NCBI RefSeq assembly: GCF_018494055.1
Contig: NZ_JABBFQ010000002.1
Coordinates: 434,001-498,000 of the forward strand
DNA: 64,000 nucleotides
From: Rosenbergiella epipactidis
Lineage (GTDB): Bacteria > Pseudomonadota > Gammaproteobacteria > Enterobacterales > Enterobacteriaceae
Reading direction: 5' to 3'
Position numbers and translations under genes: made by a program. The notes beneath the pieces were generated by a model. It did not search any database and was not told the DNA's origin. It saw only the letters and a program-made list of their open reading frames with translations. Shown piece by piece: positions 62,431 to 64,000 of this stretch (position 1 is its first letter; every line of letters begins with the position of its first letter).

Positions 62431-62446
62431 TGTGAACTAAATCACT
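62431..62446. promoter_or_regulatory. CRP-like site just upstream of aaeR
   Basis: TGTGA-N6-TCACT matches the CRP core at 9 of 10 defined bases, with A/T-rich flanks. It ends only 18 bp before the aaeR start, so if used it would more likely repress aaeR, or act on the divergent aaeX promoter from a distance. Confidence 0.4.
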
Positions 62447-62464
62447 TTTAACTCAGAGTTAATA

Positions 62465-63385
62465 ATGGAACGATTAAAACGAATGGCTGTGTTTGCCAAA
62501 GTTGTCGAACAAGGCTCATTTACCGCCGTTGCACAGCAAATGCAGGTCAGCGTTTCTTCAATCTCACAGACCATCTCCCGCTTAGAGGATGAGCTAAATA
62601 TTAAGCTGCTCAACCGCAGTACTCGGCGTATTGGAATGACTGAAGCGGGAAAAATTTATTACTTGGGTTGTCAACGAATGCTCAATGAGGCCACTCGCGT
62701 CCACGAGCAATTATTTGAGTTTAATAATACGCCAGTGGGGACGTTACGTATTGGCTGCAGCACGACAATGGCACAAAACGTTCTCGCCCCTATCGCAATG
62801 AAATTGTTGGCCGATTATCCGGGGCTCGAGATCGATCTGATCACGGATAACCCAACCCCCGATCTGATTACGCATGGACTGGATCTGGTCCTCAGGACCG
62901 GACACTTAGAAAATTCTACGCTGTTCTCTCGCCAGATTGGCGCGATGCCGATGGTGATTTGCGCCAGTAAAGAGTATCTCAGCCAAATTTCGCTTCCCAC
63001 CCATCACAGTGAGTTAGCGTCGCTATGTTGGCTAGAGTATACCTTGTCGCCTTATAATGAGATGGAACTCACCGCCCCAGATGGCGAATTAATTCACCTT
63101 TCTCTTAGCGGTCGTTTCGCCACCAATGACCCACAAACCTTGGTGCATTGGCTCAAGTCAGGCGCCGGCATCGCTTATATGCCAATGATGTGGATAATGG
63201 ATGAAGTGAAACAAGGGAATATCCACATATTACTGCCCGACTACAGTTCTAAGCCGCGTCCCGTCCATGCGTTATATACAGAAAAAGATAAATTACCGCT
63301 AAAAGTCCAAATCTGCTTATCTTTACTCGCCGACTATTTTAAAGAGATGGCCACGCGCTACGAGCTGTTTTTAAGTAAAAGGTAG
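62465..63385 (+). CDS. aaeR: LysR-family regulator AaeR
   Basis: Activates aaeXAB in response to aromatic acids. It has 306 residues (E. coli 309). The N-terminal winged HTH (about 1-60) contains FTAVAQQMQVSVSSISQTIS, and the C-terminal inducer-binding domain follows. It is divergent from aaeX over a 265-bp gap, the usual LysR arrangement; I could not assign a specific T-N11-A site. Confidence 0.93.
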   Translation: MERLKRMAVFAKVVEQGSFTAVAQQMQVSVSSISQTISRLEDELNIKLLNRSTRRIGMTEAGKIYYLGCQRMLNEATRVHEQLFEFNNTPVGTLRIGCSTTMAQNVLAPIAMKLLADYPGLEIDLITDNPTPDLITHGLDLVLRTGHLENSTLFSRQIGAMPMVICASKEYLSQISLPTHHSELASLCWLEYTLSPYNEMELTAPDGELIHLSLSGRFATNDPQTLVHWLKSGAGIAYMPMMWIMDEVKQGNIHILLPDYSSKPRPVHALYTEKDKLPLKVQICLSLLADYFKEMATRYELFLSKR

Positions 63386-63399
63386 CGTTACGCTACCTT
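63379..63399. terminator. Hairpin between aaeR and the convergent tldD
   Basis: Nine-bp arms AAGGTAGCG (63379-63387) and CGCTACCTT (63391-63399) with loop TTA, overlapping the aaeR stop codon. On the minus strand TTTTACTT follows, so it mainly fits the end of tldD. Confidence 0.6.
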
Positions 63400-63407
63400 C
63401 TATCTCT

Positions 63408-64000
63408 CTAGGCCGTACCACCTACCGTCAAGCGGTCGAGTTTTAAGGTCGGTTGACCGACACCGACGGGGACACTTTGTCCCTCTTTGCCACACACCCC
63501 AACGCCTTTATCAAGCGCCAAGTCATTACCGACCATTGAGATCTGCTGCATCGCTTCAATCCCTGACCCAATCAAGGTTGCCCCTTTAACCGGAGAGGTA
63601 ATTTTTCCTTTCTCAATTAAATACGCTTCCGACGTCGAGAAGACGAATTTGCCTGACGTAATATCAACTTGCCCGCCCCCAAAATTAGGCGCGTAGATAC
63701 CATAATCGACACTTTCAATGATCGCTTGCGGGGTTGATTGACCTGCTAACATATAGGTATTGGTCATTCTTGGCATAGGCAGATGTGCATAAGACTCCCT
63801 TCGACCGTTACCTGTCGGTGGAAGCCCCATTAATCGTGCGTTCAATTTATCTTGGATAAAGCCTTTCAAGATACCCTTTTCAATCAATACATTGTATTGA
63901 CCTGGCACCCCTTCATCGTCGATAGCAATCGATCCACGTAGACCATTCAAGGTACCGTCATCCACGACAGTGCACAGCTCCGATGCTACAGGCTGCCCCA
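63408..64000 (-). CDS. tldD: Metalloprotease subunit TldD, 5' part outside window
   Basis: TldD forms a heterodimer with PmbA/TldE that degrades unfolded peptides and takes part in microcin B17 and CcdA processing. Only the C-terminal 197 codons are visible, reading in frame from base 64000 ([16 protein letters not shown]) to the stop. They include [34 protein letters not shown] and the terminal LTVGGTA. The zinc HExxH motif lies beyond the window. An internal Met at 63965 is not the start. Confidence 0.95.
   Translation of the reverse strand, partial: GQPVASELCTVVDDGTLNGLRGSIAIDDEGVPGQYNVLIEKGILKGFIQDKLNARLMGLPPTGNGRRESYAHLPMPRMTNTYMLAGQSTPQAIIESVDYGIYAPNFGGGQVDITSGKFVFSTSEAYLIEKGKITSPVKGATLIGSGIEAMQQISMVGNDLALDKGVGVCGKEGQSVPVGVGQPTLKLDRLTVGGTA

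Overview
The window is a stretch of an Enterobacterales chromosome. Almost every protein is recognisably close to its Escherichia coli counterpart, and the backbone follows the E. coli glmM-to-tldD order. Several genes of that order are missing, and one large locus has been added at a new place. Loss of backbone genes with a moderate base composition would fit a plant- or insect-associated member of the Erwiniaceae side of the order (Rosenbergiella- or Tatumella-like), but that genus-level guess is inference. I see no transposase, integrase, phage gene, CRISPR array, tRNA or rRNA.

Layout. 1-5566: glmM (cut by the window edge), folP, ftsH, rlmE, yhbY and greA (aminosugar, folate, membrane proteolysis, rRNA methylation, ribosome assembly, transcript cleavage). 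5806-7239: dacB. 7273-23851: a complete-looking enterobactin block, fepA | fes-entF | fepC-fepG-fepD-fepB | entC-entE-entB-entA-entH, with a Fur-box-like operator in each divergent gap. It sits between dacB and obgE, which are neighbours in E. coli, and is closed at both ends by bidirectional terminators. It lacks ybdZ (MbtH-like), entD, entS and fepE. 23888-27190: obgE, rpmA, rplU, ispB. 27210-28418: an extra fumarylacetoacetate-hydrolase-family gene and the Ner-like regulator sfsB/nlp. 28491-33298: murA, ibaG and the mlaFEDCB lipid-transport operon. 33501-41180: yrbG, kdsD, kdsC, lptC, lptA, lptB, rpoN, ptsN, rapZ, ptsO, which make and export LPS and carry sigma-54 and the nitrogen PTS; hpf is absent between rpoN and ptsN. 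41185-45595: mtgA, a 0.6-kb non-coding stretch, the Hfq-dependent small RNA ArcZ (not a protein gene), and arcB; elbB and yhcC are absent. 45596-51490: gltB-gltD. 51534-53784: sspB-sspA and rpsI-rplM. 54023-58292: zapE, zapG, degQ, degS. 58562-64000: argR, aaeBAX with its regulator aaeR, and the 3' part of tldD; mdh is absent between degS and argR.

How the parts work together. The inserted block converts chorismate to 2,3-dihydroxybenzoate (EntCBA), assembles it with serine (EntE, EntB, EntF), recovers ferric enterobactin through FepA and FepBDGC, and releases iron with Fes. EntH proofreads the carrier proteins. The mla and lpt genes maintain the two leaflets of the outer membrane. ptsN-rapZ-ptsO, gltBD and argR link nitrogen supply to regulation, and a well-formed ArgR box pair plus CRP-like and NtrC-like sequences lie between arcB and gltB.

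The most useful observations are the relocated and trimmed enterobactin locus, the intact ArcZ RNA with a possible antisense arcB 3' transcript, the ArgR operator upstream of gltB, and the absence of hpf and mdh from strongly conserved neighbourhoods. I did not find a convincingly new multi-gene system.
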